NCBI GenBank assembly: GCA_036897095.1
Contig: JAYMSP010001303.1
Coordinates: forward strand, 1 to 33,605
Reading direction: 5' to 3'
Length of the DNA stretch: 33,605 nt
Source of the DNA: Plantago elongata
Taxonomy: Eukaryota > Streptophyta > Magnoliopsida > Lamiales > Plantaginaceae
Part shown: piece after piece, positions 21,467 through 33,087 of the stretch
Position numbering within the stretch: the first letter of the stretch is position 1
Layout: every line of letters begins with the position of its first letter
The notes under the pieces: generated by a model
Database searches by the model: none
Told to the model about the DNA's origin: nothing
What the model saw: only the letters and a program-made list of their open reading frames with translations
Program-made: the position numbers and the translations under genes

Positions 21467-24400
21467 TAAATTAAAGTTCTCACTTATACAAGAAATATTT
21501 TGTAAAAGGCTGTTGGACTTATCATTATACACATACTGTATACGTGTTCAATATCTTATTCACATGTACATGCGTCCCACATGTCATGTGAATAATAAAA
21601 GAATTGTGAGTACACTTCGGAAAAAATTGAAGGAACTTTGATTGACAATCATTACCTGTTTTAAAGATATATAATGATGATAAGACAAGAATACCATATA
21701 ATATGGCACGAACATTTTTTTGTAGTTAAACGAATTGTAAGTCATAGCTAACCATAACGTGAAACGGATTATAAGATCGTGACAGTTTCATTACAATAAG
21801 TTGTTAACTATCTAGGTGATACCCTAGCTAACAATGTCTAGACCAAATCGTATTGTGAGTGAGAAGAACATGATGACACGGCATTATACTTGTATTAACG
21901 CCATGCAATATTGGAGTAAAATAATTGAAACACGAGAACCTTAAATCCTTTGAATAGAATGCAATTGTTGAAATGTGCCGTGGTGGTGTTGGTTTGTGGT
22001 TTTCATGAAGGTAGCACAAGTCCAAGCGGAAGACAAATGTTGCATGTCGTTGGCAATAATAATAGCTAGTAATCATCAACAAGAAGCCAATTAACTCCAA
22101 CTTTTCTCGGATGACAAAATGTGAATGACTTGTTGTTAGGTTCATTCATGGGGACCTCTTGCTTGATTGGAATAGATGAATTTCAAGCATTAAATGTGTG
22201 TTGCCTTGATGAAATGAATACACCCTGACCTTTTCTAACAAGTTCCTCTCCACTAGATGACCACATTCAAGAACTTTGGTCCTCCACTTTTTCTTCTTTA
22301 GCCCTTTTTCCTTCTCATTCACATTTAAGAATCCAATCAATGTTATAGACCATCCATTCTTTTTCTTTTAGTAATTATAATCAATTGTTCGTTATAAAAC
22401 TTGTTACTCATATCAACATGGATTTTGTTGGTAATCCGTGCATAATAACTTTAGAGTTAAGTATATTTGAAGCTTTCCTATAAACGCATCAGTGATGATA
22501 CAATGCTGAAAGGAGAATGTCTAGTTTGTTGGGTCATATGCATATACTATAGAGCAGGCTGTGAATATAATTGTGATGGTCTAAAGAATTGAATAACGAT
22601 CAATTAACGGTGGGTTCGTCGTCGTAAACATAATAATAACTCCTCATTCATATGACTGCCCTAGTCTCACCAACTATACTATACATTATTGAAATGCATC
22701 GATCTGAGTTACTTCAATTTCTTTGGCAGCCACTAGGATTATACGGATATATATGTAACTGACTGGTATAGAATTTATGTGGCATTTTTCAATCGAAATT
22801 GATTTTTTTTATGAATAAAACATTCGATTTGAATGGGGAGATGGCCGCTTCAATGGTATAACAAACCGGGCCTAGCTATAATCTCGTAAGTAATAGTTTT
22901 GAAGTGAATTGTTAGTAATTAATTAATTAATTAATTTGTATTGTAGTGTCTGGAACTATAAATATTTAATTTATATTCTGGATAACTTTTAAAAATGAAA
23001 CAGTTGGCACAGTGGCTTGTGGTATAATTAATAGAACACGCAAGGCATATATCTAAAATGAGCAGGGTTGTGAAGAGCATAGAAAGTATGAAAAGAATGG
23101 GTTTTGATTCTAATTTCCAAAAGTTGAATTTATGCCAGTACGTAAAAAGGGAAGCTTTATGTCTGGAAATAAAAAACATACCGCATAACCAACATTTGTA
23201 TAGACTACTTTGCAACATGGAACTTATGTAGTAGAGAGCTAGGTAGCATGTGCAATGATCGATCATTGTTAGTTTGTTAGCACTATCCCAATTTCAATTA
23301 TATATCGTATATGTTAAGAGCTCGAATATGTAGTAATGATTGTTACGTTATGTCTCAATTTCAATTATCTCATCGTCAAAATTTTCAAAATGGTATGAAA
23401 CGTCATTGGTTTCACACAACGGTTGATGAAACGAGGTAAAGAAGGCCGCAAAGACAGAGAGGAATCGATCCTGCTTAGTAATGTTTGTGGGAATCGAAGG
23501 CATTGAAAGGTAGAGAATGTCAATGTCGAGAATTTAACCTACTGTAGATAAAAGAGACAGACAAAGTGTAATAAAATTCTGGGTTTAGTTCACATCACAT
23601 AGTAATATAGTGTAATAGATAGAGTTGACATTTGATCTGCATGTCTAAATTTGTTGCTTAGCAAGCAACTTTATACATTGGAGAATACTCGGTGGAATTA
23701 ACTCAACTTTTACTGTAGATTGGATCGGTCCATCTCATGCATCTAGCTGGAAATTAAAGACTATTTGATGTTATTCCAGTTGCTTCACAAAAACAAGGTT
23801 CCTCATTGGACAGTTCATCACATCTTAATTTATATATGGCGGCTTGTACTTGAAGGAAATTGCCCGGTACCTACGTAATTTGGAATCTACAAACAAAAAG
23901 TTCATTTTTGCATCCTCAAACCAACGTTTATATTTGTGCAAAATAGCATTTTAAGTCTTTCGAGTGATTCAGCTTTGAGGCGAGACGTTAACTTACATAT
24001 ACCAGTTGGAACATCTGAAGTATTTTATGTAATTTTTATGTTTCGATGTCAGTGTCAGAGTTTGATTAAAGTCTAATGTCGTAATTCCTTCATTTGAAAG
24101 GTGTAATTCGTGTTTTATCATAGACGCTACATCATGACTCTTTCATAAATTGAACCGTAGTGTAATTTAAACTTCTAAGGAAACTTGGAGTCAAGAATGC
24201 AACGCTTACAAACTTTGTGAGATCAAATCTTACTTAAATACACATGCAAACTAATTAAGCTAGACTTTGAGGACGATTATCTAAACAAGTTTTAGTTAGA
24301 CAATTAAAATTTTAAATTTGGACCAGACTTGTTAGCATGCCTATCACAAACATCTAGATTAATTTGCATGCACCTTACACGGAAGAGCACTTAGTATTTC

Positions 24401-25900
24401 ATCAGCAATCACCTACCGAATGTTTGATTTCAGATTGAAATTGATCATCTCAAATTCATGTAAAAAACTAAATTGAAATTGCAATAACTCAATACAAATG
24501 CTCTCTGCCTTGTTTGCAAGCTGCTATAACTTTACATTGATTGTATACGTGGTCCTCAACTTAACCCGACTTCCAAACCAATATCAAGTAACCTATTCCT
24601 ATTTAAGTTTGGGTTAGGAACAGATAGGGAAAATGGTGTTGCAACAAAAGTAGTACTTATTGCTTAACATGAAGGTAAATTGGCACAGAATGAATTGTGA
24701 GAGCGCATTAGATTGAGTGAAGGATCTTTGAGAAATGCAGTACAGTTTGTAGTTTGTAGAGTACATATACTGTATATAGTTGGTGGGGTAAGGTCAGGCA
24801 AGTCGCACAATAATTCTTGTCTTTATTACAAAACCAGCCAAGGACCATGCTTGAGATAACAACACGTCATTTTCCGATATAAATTTATCATCACACGTCT
24901 ATTTCATTACAATAATTATTGGAACAGGACAATACCACTCAGCTAATGATTCTGACCATTGCTACACCAGACCAGTCTCATTTTGTTACCTTTCTGTTCA
25001 TAAGATTTGCACTATTAGCTCTACAAACAAGAGAAAACTACTGAATTGTAAGACTGGGTTATCCAGGGACACATAATGGTCGTGTGTTTAAAAGATACAC
25101 CGAAATCAGTTTTACAACTTGTTAAGCGTAGTATAATTAGGTTTGTCCGAAGCATAAACAAACTGCAAAATCAGTTCAAAAGTTAGTAGTGATTTGAAAA
25201 CATCACATACATTTTATAAGATAAGGAGTAAATATGCTTAACAATCATCAGGTGAGCAGGAAGGTAAGAAGATTACACTCGTGTGTGTCACGGGGAGTCG
25301 ACAACTAAACATAACATGTTTCGATCAACTTCAGAGAATCTCAACCCATCTTGCAACTTATTACTTGCATATATGCTATTCAACATGATTCTAAGACAGA
25401 CAACCACCAAATTCGCTTAAGATCTGATTTTAAATGATTCTAATCGCATAATCAACTTACTAACGTGAACACTAACCATACATCGAAGAAAAAAAGAGCG
25501 AAAGCATACAAAAGAAGGAATATACATCATGCCTCGGGGCTCTGATAAATTGATCCCCACAAGTGGGGGCAAATTTTCTGGTGATAAAAGCTAAATGACG
25601 GAGAAACTTTTCACGGAAAAGACCTCTAACTCAGGAAATATTTTTGGCATCTATCGCCAAATTATTGTATAGCATGGAGAAATTCACTACTAGCTAACGT
25701 ATTAAGGTCCAAAGTATTAACAAACCCTGGACACAAGTGCTAATTTGTATTTTTGCTTTTCCCTTTTGCCCCACCCAATGGCGAACCCACAACTCTTCAA
25801 CTCTCTACAAACCAGGACAAATGGGTGCATATGTACATTCTTTCAAGTCATTTTCTATTTACATAGTTGTAATAATAATGCACGGTGGATGGAATAGAGG
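21467..25900. other. AT-rich gene desert
   Basis: About 4.4 kb with no supported gene. Small structures seen are a (TTAA)n microsatellite at 22916-22936, a weak direct repeat around CAATTTCAATTAT at 23287-23307 and 23353-23375, and a short CCCCAC/GTGGGG hairpin near 25555-25568. No element termini or RNA gene found. Confidence 0.45.
22916..22936. repeat. (TTAA)n microsatellite
   Basis: Five consecutive TTAA-type units, self-complementary, in intergenic DNA. Confidence 0.8.
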
Positions 25901-26503
25901 CAGAGACACAATAATACAATAGAGCCGAACACTTGCAACACAACTGAAGAGAATCTTGGTAATTGAGTAATGGCAGATACTAGCAGTGCAACACGGGAGA
26001 TTATAAGAGGTCTATGAGGACGCCCAACAGTCGTAGACCATACCCTCAGTATAGTGAAGTATAAGCCATAAAAAAAAGTAAAACAAAAACTCATCGTTCG
26101 AGAAGAAACCCTAAACTTAGAAAGTTCACCGAGTTTAAAAGGGATGTTTAGTTTTTGTTAACCAACCATTAGCTTGACCAGAAGTAATAATGGTGGGTGG
26201 GATGTTGTCCATGAATGTAATTTTGTTCATACAACTTCTAGACCACATCTTAATACACCCAGAATTTTCATGAGAAGTTAGCAGAGGAAGATGGAGGTAA
26301 ACATATACTGTAGCATAATCATACAATTTATCTGATAATGTATGTCTAGAATTTTGACCAAAATATATAGACATGGTGATGAGATTTAGACTAGTGCATA
26401 CAAAAGAACCAAGAAAGCAAAAGAACTCTGCAACTCCCAAAGATGTCGCCTGATCATGATCCATCCACCATTATCTTCAAAACAATGCCTTGTGATCCTT
26501 CAG
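25901..26503 (-). other. 3' flank and presumed 3' UTR of BOBBER gene
   Basis: Follows the TAA (26506-26504) of the minus-strand NudC gene. A 79-codon hydrophobic frame (26094-25855) is preceded by TTAGGGTTT, but nothing else supports a gene. Confidence 0.35.
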
Positions 26504-29230
26504 TTAGTTGATCTTTGCCCTTGAAAAGTCCATTTCCGGATGCTGAAAAAGAGTAGAAATTATGATTTAAGAATCACATTTGAACTAAATATCTCAAATA
26601 ACCATAGGGCAGAGGCAAGAAATGGCAGCACTAAACAAGGTTCAGGTGTTACCTCAGCCATGAACTTCTTCATAATATCCTGCTTTTGCATTTCATCACT
26701 TGTTGGACGGCCCATTTGCTTCTGTCGCTGATCGAACTAAGGAAATTCAATTAACAAAGAAAAAGCATGTTAGAGAGGACATGAAAATGCAGGTGTGCCA
26801 TAAGCCTATTAATAAGCCCGGTAAGAGGCATAACCGTAACATAGACATCTACAACTCGCAGCTCAGAAAACAGACGTGGCACACAAGAACTGAAGAAATT
26901 CAGGGAAATTGACAAGCCAATATGCAACATCACATTTTTCAATTGGGGAGCGATTAAACATTATGACCAAGTCTTAAAATACTTCACTGCCAATTTAATA
27001 AGCAATGAAACACAGCATATAAGCATATAAGATTATAACAGTGGGGATTTGCCAAAGAACTGTGTATGCATATCAACTATGGATTTTACTGGAAAAGGTA
27101 TATGGTAAAGGGCGTCCGGAAAGCTGATAATATGTATAGTTTATGCTTGAAATAATCTGTTACTTTCATGTATGGGCTGATTTCAATGAGTAAATACTAG
27201 GAAAAGTTATCTTCCAACTACTTCCACTTTACAGAGACTTTTGAAAGCACTCATCAAATTTTCTTGCAAGTCACATCTATTTCTGCAAATTCTCGGAACT
27301 TCAGGATATGTATATGCCATTACAAACAGACATTTAGATGAAGGGAGACAATACTTAGACAGGTCCGTATGTGTGATGTAACAGGAAAACTAATGCTTAC
27401 CATCATTTTCTCCACAGTTGAACGCGTCTCAGGGTCCAAATCTGAGAGTTTGCTGTTTTCTGGTTCTACTTTCTGGGTGTCGACTACTGGTTCACCCTTG
27501 ACTAGATACTTCCACCATTCCATTTGGTTGTGTTTTGTTAAGAGAATGGAGATGGATTTCTGGTCCTCTGCAAGAAGTCAAGCAATTTAGTCAAGCACAT
27601 AATTTAACATTAAAACAGACCCTTTTTACAAAGAAAGAAGATAAATCAAATTGATACATCCACCACATCAATCATCACTTTTGGCTCAATATTCTTCTCA
27701 TAAACCCTTAAAAATTGCAAAATAGAATTCTTCTGCCTACCTAAACTCCAGAAGCAATCATCCACCTTCACAGGTTGGAAAAGTTCTCCCTACATGCACA
27801 AACAAGAAATCAATTAAAAATGAACAACCATGAATATATATACTCCATAAATAGTCATCAAGTTAACATACAAAACATAACAAGAGGCAACACTTACATC
27901 GAGTACTGGAGTCTGACCCTTAAGTCCAACTTTAAGATGGTTTTTCTTTATTTCACAAACAATAAATCTGGACTTTGTACCAGGAGGTACAGGAACAGTA
28001 ATGTTAACCTCCTGCAGCGATTGTCCCCACGAGTAGTCATCCATATCAAGCCCATTGCCACTGTTAGGTGCTGTACAGAAACAAACAATTTAGAAAACAA
28101 AAGAACACCCTATTCCAATGAGAAGAGCAAAACCATGGAAAAGTTGCAGTTTCCAAGTTGTGAAGGTTAGACATCAGCAACCATATGAACTTAACAGTTA
28201 CATAAATTTCATTGTTGTGGATGCCAACGTAATGAAAATGCATGCAAGATGGTTAATCTCACTCAGTTTTCAGAAATACATCACGTTCATAGCTTCATAG
28301 CTTCCAGTCAAAGTATCAAGCATGTAGTTTAGGTGTGACAGTTTTACACTTGGCAATATGTAAAACTGATTTCGCTGGGGCTTATGTGACCTAGATAAAA
28401 CCAGTTCTATACTTGGTAAATGTAGAAGCAGATTCTAAGAGCTTATGTTTAGTTTTGTTCGTCGTGATAGAAGTGCATATGCAACTACATCCATGGTTAC
28501 GGTGGTTCAAGTGTTGATAGTTTGTTTCTCTGTATTGTAATGCAACTCCACAAATCAGCTAGATTAATCAACAGCACATATCGGTAACAAAAATCAGCTA
28601 GATTAATCAGCTATTATGTTTAGCATCACATCATCACCTATATCAGCTTATTTATACACTGACCAACTTAAGTTAGGTAAGTGAATGTCTAGCTACTGAT
28701 TGATTTCAAAGCTACTTTAAACAGTTTAGGGATTACAAGCTAGCTCATCTAATCTTATTCTCCATTTCGCGCAAGATCAGGTAACGGCTAAATACTACTC
28801 AAATCAGTAAGTAAGCTCGAACTATAATTAAAGTATGAATCGAGTTACCTCGAGGTCCATTCTTATCCTCTTGGATCGCTTCCTTCTCCTCCTTGACCTC
28901 TTCCTTCTTCTTCACTGGAACTGGCAATGGTTGAACCTCCTCCTTGAGCTTCTTATTCTTCTCCACTACTTTCTCGACCTTAGCTTCTTTCCGCTTCCTC
29001 TCCTCCGACTCAACTTTATCCTTCACCATTCTCACTACAGCATTGACATCGCTCATCAACGAATCGCTCTTGAAGAGATCACTCTCCTTGGCCACGAACT
29101 CGAATACCTTCTCCAGGAACCCAATCGGATTTGACGGATCAAGAGGGGCACTGAACTGCTTCTTAGGTACGGAAGCAGATGTGGTTGGCTTCTTCTGGTC
29201 ATCTTCTTCGTATTCGGAGAGAATCGCCAT
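26504..29230 (-). CDS. BOB1: NudC/CS-domain co-chaperone, BOBBER1/2 type (6 exons)
   Basis: Exons on the minus strand: 29230-28849, 28070-27898, 27789-27741, 27567-27401, 26736-26653, 26542-26504. All introns are GT-AG, total 894 bp, 297 aa, close to Arabidopsis BOB1. The N-terminus starts [12 protein letters not shown] and has the NudC N-terminal segment (about 27-72, [11 protein letters not shown]), followed by a highly charged Lys/Glu coiled-coil-like stretch (about 70-127). The CS domain runs about 139-230, with [20 protein letters not shown] and [17 protein letters not shown]. It is followed by the hallmark [12 protein letters not shown] (about 217-228). The tail has [16 protein letters not shown] and ends SRAKIN. 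NudC proteins of this type act as small-heat-shock-like chaperones in cytoplasm; BOB1 in Arabidopsis is needed for development and thermotolerance. Intron 1 (778 bp) carries small duplications. BOB1 versus BOB2 cannot be decided here. Confidence 0.95.
28348..28448 (+). repeat. Two-copy duplication inside BOBBER intron 1
   Basis: Segments 28348-28387 and 28411-28448 share ACTTGG-AA-ATGTA near the start, a GATT-C core, and a GCTTATGT end. The period is about 63 bp. Divergence is substantial, so it is an old event. Confidence 0.55.
28552..28609 (+). repeat. Perfect 19-bp direct repeat inside BOBBER intron 1
   Basis: AAATCAGCTAGATTAATCA occurs at 28552-28570 and again at 28591-28609 without mismatch, 39 bp apart. 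Confidence 0.85.
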
Positions 29231-29250
29231 GGAAATGGTGGATTGGGGCC

Positions 29251-29382
29251 TAGGGTTTTGGGGGATTTTGAGCGACTGGAAATGGAAAGAAAGGTTTTTA
29301 TTATATGATGATGACGATTGACGAGCTGAAATGAGCGTCCGTTAAGTTCTAGGTTCAAGGAAGTTCGAAAGAAATTCTAGAA
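29251..29382 (-). promoter_or_regulatory. BOBBER promoter: telo-box, TATA-like word, TTC/GAA cluster
   Basis: On the minus strand, AAACCCTA (29258-29251) lies 20 bases before the ATG, and TATAATAAAA lies near 29306-29297. Further upstream, 29347-29382 is dense in TTC/GAA units, including TTCTAGAA (29375-29382), which has the two-base spacing of half a heat-shock element. Spacing of the other units is imperfect, so a functional HSE is only possible. Confidence 0.4.
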
Positions 29383-30798
29383 TATAATTGTTGTATTATA
29401 TATATGGTGTACATTGTCGTCGTGTTTAACCGTAACACGATATCATATAATTTTTTAACGCAGTACTTTTAATAAAATGTATAAAATATGATATGATATG
29501 AGTTAGAAATCCTCTTTTAACTTTAATTCATCGATAACTAATTAGTGAAAATGTATAAAATTATAATTCCTTCATTTGAAATTGAAATCAAATATTTAGT
29601 GGCTTCGATAGGCTAAGATATTCACCCCACATCACATATTCATGTTAGTTTGACGGATATAAATAAACTTAAAATCTCAATACTCATATGATCTTCAAGC
29701 ATTCCAAGTGACTCCATGATTTATTGTTTCTAAATCTGCATGTATATTCTGGGTTTCCGCTTTGAGTCATTGCAAATTGCAACAACAAGAAACCCATAGA
29801 GTTTGAAAGGAAAAATGGGCCTGGAAGATTGGGCTGATGTTGTCACATAGGCCCTCAAAATTGTATTGGGTCCCAAACTCCCAATTGTATTTGATGGGTT
29901 CTCTCATCACATTTCAAAAATACCGAATATAAGCTGGGATTATACTGATAAATATATCATTTATTTACATTTTCACGGGTCATTAAATCAGATCGATTTA
30001 CCGTTCTTGGTTATAAACATTCCTTAAATAGATAAAGCCATTTGAAGATACAATACGACTGTTAAACCATATAATAACAGTAATATCATATTCAATTACT
30101 CGATTTGAACGAATGTCTTTGATCAATCGGATAAAGTTTCTGATGTAACTGGGTAATTTTTATTTTTCTTAAAATCGTACTTAACTGGATTATAGGTTAC
30201 TTTCTAACTCAACAATGTTACAAATGTTACCTAATTAGTTATTAAAAACAATAATACAATAGATAAAAATATTGTGTAAATACGTATAATGTTATTTCTT
30301 ATAATAATATAGAATTAAAATACTAAAATGTTCATCCATAAAATATTAATAATATTATTTAAAACATTATACATATACCTAGCAACATCAATCTTCGTAT
30401 CATATATCTCACAAATACACATCTCTCCCAATAATTTGTGGATATCTACACCAAATCATTATCTCTACCTCTTTCCGGAAATTCAAATCCAAGATGTATA
30501 TCAGTATATGATCAATGCACATTCATGTTGATACCAAAGTGTAAATAGAAAAGAGTTGATTGCACACATCCAGGAAAGATTGAGGACTCAATTGAAGAAT
30601 ATCAAAAATACAAGGAATGCAGCACAAATTGTTTTAGCTAATTCCTTCTGCGCATTGTACAACTAGCTTAGTGAGTTGTAACTTCTGAATTAGAAGTTAG
30701 TTATAAACATGTTGAGTTAGTTATTTACAAACTTACTTCTTTTTCTTCATTTTTTCATCTGTAAATCTCTCGATTCGATTTGTATACAAGTTGATTTC
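29383..30798. other. Shared upstream region of divergent BOBBER and hydrolase genes
   Basis: AT-rich DNA with a Site II-like cluster at 29816-29854 (TGGGCC, TGGGCT, AGGCCC), about 0.6 kb before the BOBBER ATG. No coding exon is supported. Confidence 0.4.
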
Positions 30799-30940
30799 TT
30801 ATATATTACCAACTAGTGGAAATGTGGAATTGTGAAATTTCTTATAACCAGTCTGCCAAAAAAGATTGAATTCCGCGTTAATCGATTTATATATTACCAA
30901 CTAGTGGTTCTTAGCTGAGTTAGCTCTTACCAGTCTCCTT
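30799..30940 (+). repeat. Duplicated segment, period about 88 bp
   Basis: A 21-bp word beginning TTATATATTACCAACTAG is repeated exactly at 30799-30819 and 30887-30907. After each copy a CTTA...CCAGTCT word also recurs (near 30841 and 30927), so about 60 bp in all is duplicated. It ends just before the TATA box of the hydrolase gene. Confidence 0.75.
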
Positions 30941-30943
30941 GCT

Positions 30944-30954
30944 TATATATATAA
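30944..30954 (+). promoter_or_regulatory. TATA box of hydrolase gene
   Basis: TATATATATAA at 30944-30954 faces the plus-strand gene. A start near 30980 would give a leader that may be spliced: a GAG|GTAATG donor near 31095 and a CATACAG acceptor near 31275 fit a leader intron, leaving the ATG at 31305. Confidence 0.4.
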
Positions 30955-31304
30955 TTATGAAAGTCAATGCTTGTACTTATTCAGTGCACTAATTTTAATT
31001 TGCTGGCAAACAATATAATCTTGTCTCTTAGTTACATAATGTCAATGAGTTGAATTGCTTGATCAACCACAGATTCCTGGAGATATTTCTTGAGGTAATG
31101 TTGATTTCTGAGTTCTCAAACAAATTTATGGAATATTTCTTCAACTGTTTTAAAGAAATTATATTTCAGATTTTTGGATAAATGCAGCTTGCTGCCAATA
31201 CATTCTTGGCCTTAAGTGTTTATTACAAGCGAAGCATTCTGCACTTTGTATTTTAATACGATTTGTTTCATACAGTATTTTGTCTGAACAAGATCTGTGC
31301 TTTG

Positions 31305-32577
31305 ATGGCTTCTGAGAGGGAAGTATTTGGCCTCACAGGACCTACTTTTCTCACTGCAGTTGATTGGTAAGGATGTTTATGTTGATTTTAAGTAGGCTGT
31401 AATTAAGAGAAATATGTTGATATATTGTGTGTTTCCATATGCAAATTTCCACTTGTGTGAAGGCACAATTCACACCATAGAAGGTCCATTGCTGCGAGTT
31501 TAGTCAAAGGAGTTTACATACTTGAACGTGATCGCCAACAGAATCGCCAGGGGCCACATGCCCTGGCTCCTCCGTGGTGGGAGTTTTTTGGGTTCAGACT
31601 GAACTATGTGTTGGTTGATGATCATGACTTGTCATACTTTGGTGCTCTTTTTGAGTTCAATTTCTCGTATTATCAACATAATTACCCGGGACAAAGGCCA
31701 CCACAATACGTGATGGCCTTCCGTGGTACGATCAACAAGGAAGGCAATAGAGCACAGGTGAAGTACATCGTGAAAAAGTTGGAACTTTTCGATAAATTTA
31801 GCCATGTTTAGGTGTTTTAATTTTTTTTATGTAAAAGTACTGTCATCATTCTTGTTCTGTTTAAAACAGGATTTGAAGTTGGATCTCCATTGCATTCTCA
31901 ACAATCTCCATGGTAGTAGACGTTTCCAAATCGGAAGTGAAGCAACAAGCAACATTATCTCAAAGGTAGGACCGGGGAATATATGGCTAGCCGGACATTC
32001 CTTAGGATCATCTCTGGCACTGCTCATAGGCCGGCGCATGGCCAAGGAATCAGGAATTCATCTAGAATCCTATCTCTTCAACCCTCCATTCATCTCTGCA
32101 CCTCTCCAACGGCTCAAAAGCGAAAAGATAAGGTTCGGATTGAGGCTTGCAAACAGCGTACTCACAGCTGGCATTGCTGCAGCCGTAAGTGGTGCAAAGA
32201 ACCAGAGGACTCAGGATAACGATCCGTTTGTTGGGCTATCTTCATGGATTCCTTACTTGTTTGTCAACCCTTACGACCCTATATGCTGTGAATACACTGG
32301 CTATTTCGAGCATCGGGAGAAGATGGAAGCATTTGGGATTGGAAATATTGGGAGGCTGGCTACCAAACATTCAGTAGGGAGCCTTGTTTTGGGTCATGCT
32401 AGAGGAACAGAGAGTGAAGCTGTGCATCTGATTCCTTCTGCATATTTGACTACCAATTGTAGTTCTAATTGCAGTGAATTTAAGGAAGCTCATGGAATCC
32501 AACAATGGTGGAGGCCTGATTTGGAGTTAGTGTACAAATTGTACCAGTACCAGCCAAACAAGCGTTTGATGATGTGA
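31305..32577 (+). CDS. Alpha/beta-hydrolase, class 3 lipase-like (At4g10955 group, 3 exons)
   Basis: Exons 31305-31366, 31463-31757 and 31870-32577; GT-AG introns; 1065 bp, 354 aa. It starts MASEREVFGLTGPTFLTAVDW, the start I expect for this group. No signal peptide or membrane segment is evident. FRGT near residue 108 is the usual strand before the oxyanion region. WLAGHSLGSS holds the GxSxG nucleophile elbow with Ser163. Asp255 (VNPYDPICCEY) and His327 (EAHGIQQWW) are the likely remaining triad members. Databases often label this group GDSL esterase/lipase, but the motif seen is that of class 3 lipases. The substrate is unknown. It is divergent from BOBBER. The start was chosen because the exon 1 frame joins exon 2 through a split Trp codon (TG|G); upstream DNA lacks an earlier in-frame ATG joined by a good splice. 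Confidence 0.92.
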
Positions 32578-32821
32578 TCAGTTTGAGTGATTTGTTGTCA
32601 GTAATGTTGCTGCATTTCTTTTGATAATTTGTGCTTAATTATCAGTTTCATTTACATACAATGTGAGTAACATACAAAACTTATTTCTTCATTGGTATAT
32701 TTTTCTGATGAAGTATTTGTTGTAATATACAAGTTTTTATGGCACATACGACACTACATTCGTGTTCATTGGAACTCTTGCACCACACCTACCATGACCT
32801 GTCATTCTCTTCGGACATAAT
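32578..32821 (+). other. Presumed 3' UTR and flank of hydrolase gene
   Basis: AT-rich DNA following the TGA at 32575-32577. No other reading frame or element is seen. Confidence 0.4.
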
Positions 32822-32940
32822 ATGCTGTTCCGTTAAATGATGAACTGCAACAAGCGAGAGAATCTATGGCCAAGGCCGAGGCTGACGTGCTCTTAAAGAT
32901 AACAAAGCAGATACCATCTAATCTTTATGCAATGTTGCAC
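32822..32940 (+). pseudogene. Fragment resembling plant MutS2
   Basis: One frame reads AVPLNDELQQARESMAKAEA and continues with DVLLKITKQI and NLYAML. This resembles, from memory, the SAVPLNDELQQA region of plant MutS2 proteins (mismatch-repair-like ATPase family). An in-frame TAA lies just upstream (about 32815-32817), and beyond 32940 the frame loses resemblance and stops. No MutS ATPase motifs are near. I take it as an isolated exon remnant, perhaps carried by a mobile element or left from a duplication. A truncated but spliced exon of a gene beyond the window is less likely. Confidence 0.5.
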
Positions 32941-33087
32941 CTGGTTTGCAGTGGGACCAAAATGAACTATCTTCATTCTTTCATGTTAACCCATACTTAG
33001 ATTATAAACAGAACTTATTGTCAGCTTTCAGGACGCACTTTACAATACACTTTTTCCATACAAATCCATAGTGGGAGAATTGCAATG

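Noticed and set aside
25555..25568. CCCCAC/GTGGGG hairpin resembling a terminator
   Set aside because: Bacterial-type terminators are not meaningful in a plant nuclear genome, and no T-tract follows.
25855..26094. 79-codon hydrophobic minus-strand frame preceded by TTAGGGTTT
   Set aside because: No TATA box, no recognised motif, and it lies in the downstream flank of the BOBBER gene. One telo-box-like word is not enough.
28835..29321. Plus-strand frames opposite BOBBER exon 1
   Set aside because: Antisense shadows of the Lys/Glu-rich coding exon, giving Leu/Phe-rich products.
30530..30800. Possible solo LTR (starts TGTTGATACCAAAG)
   Set aside because: No matching CA end, target duplication or primer-binding site could be found.
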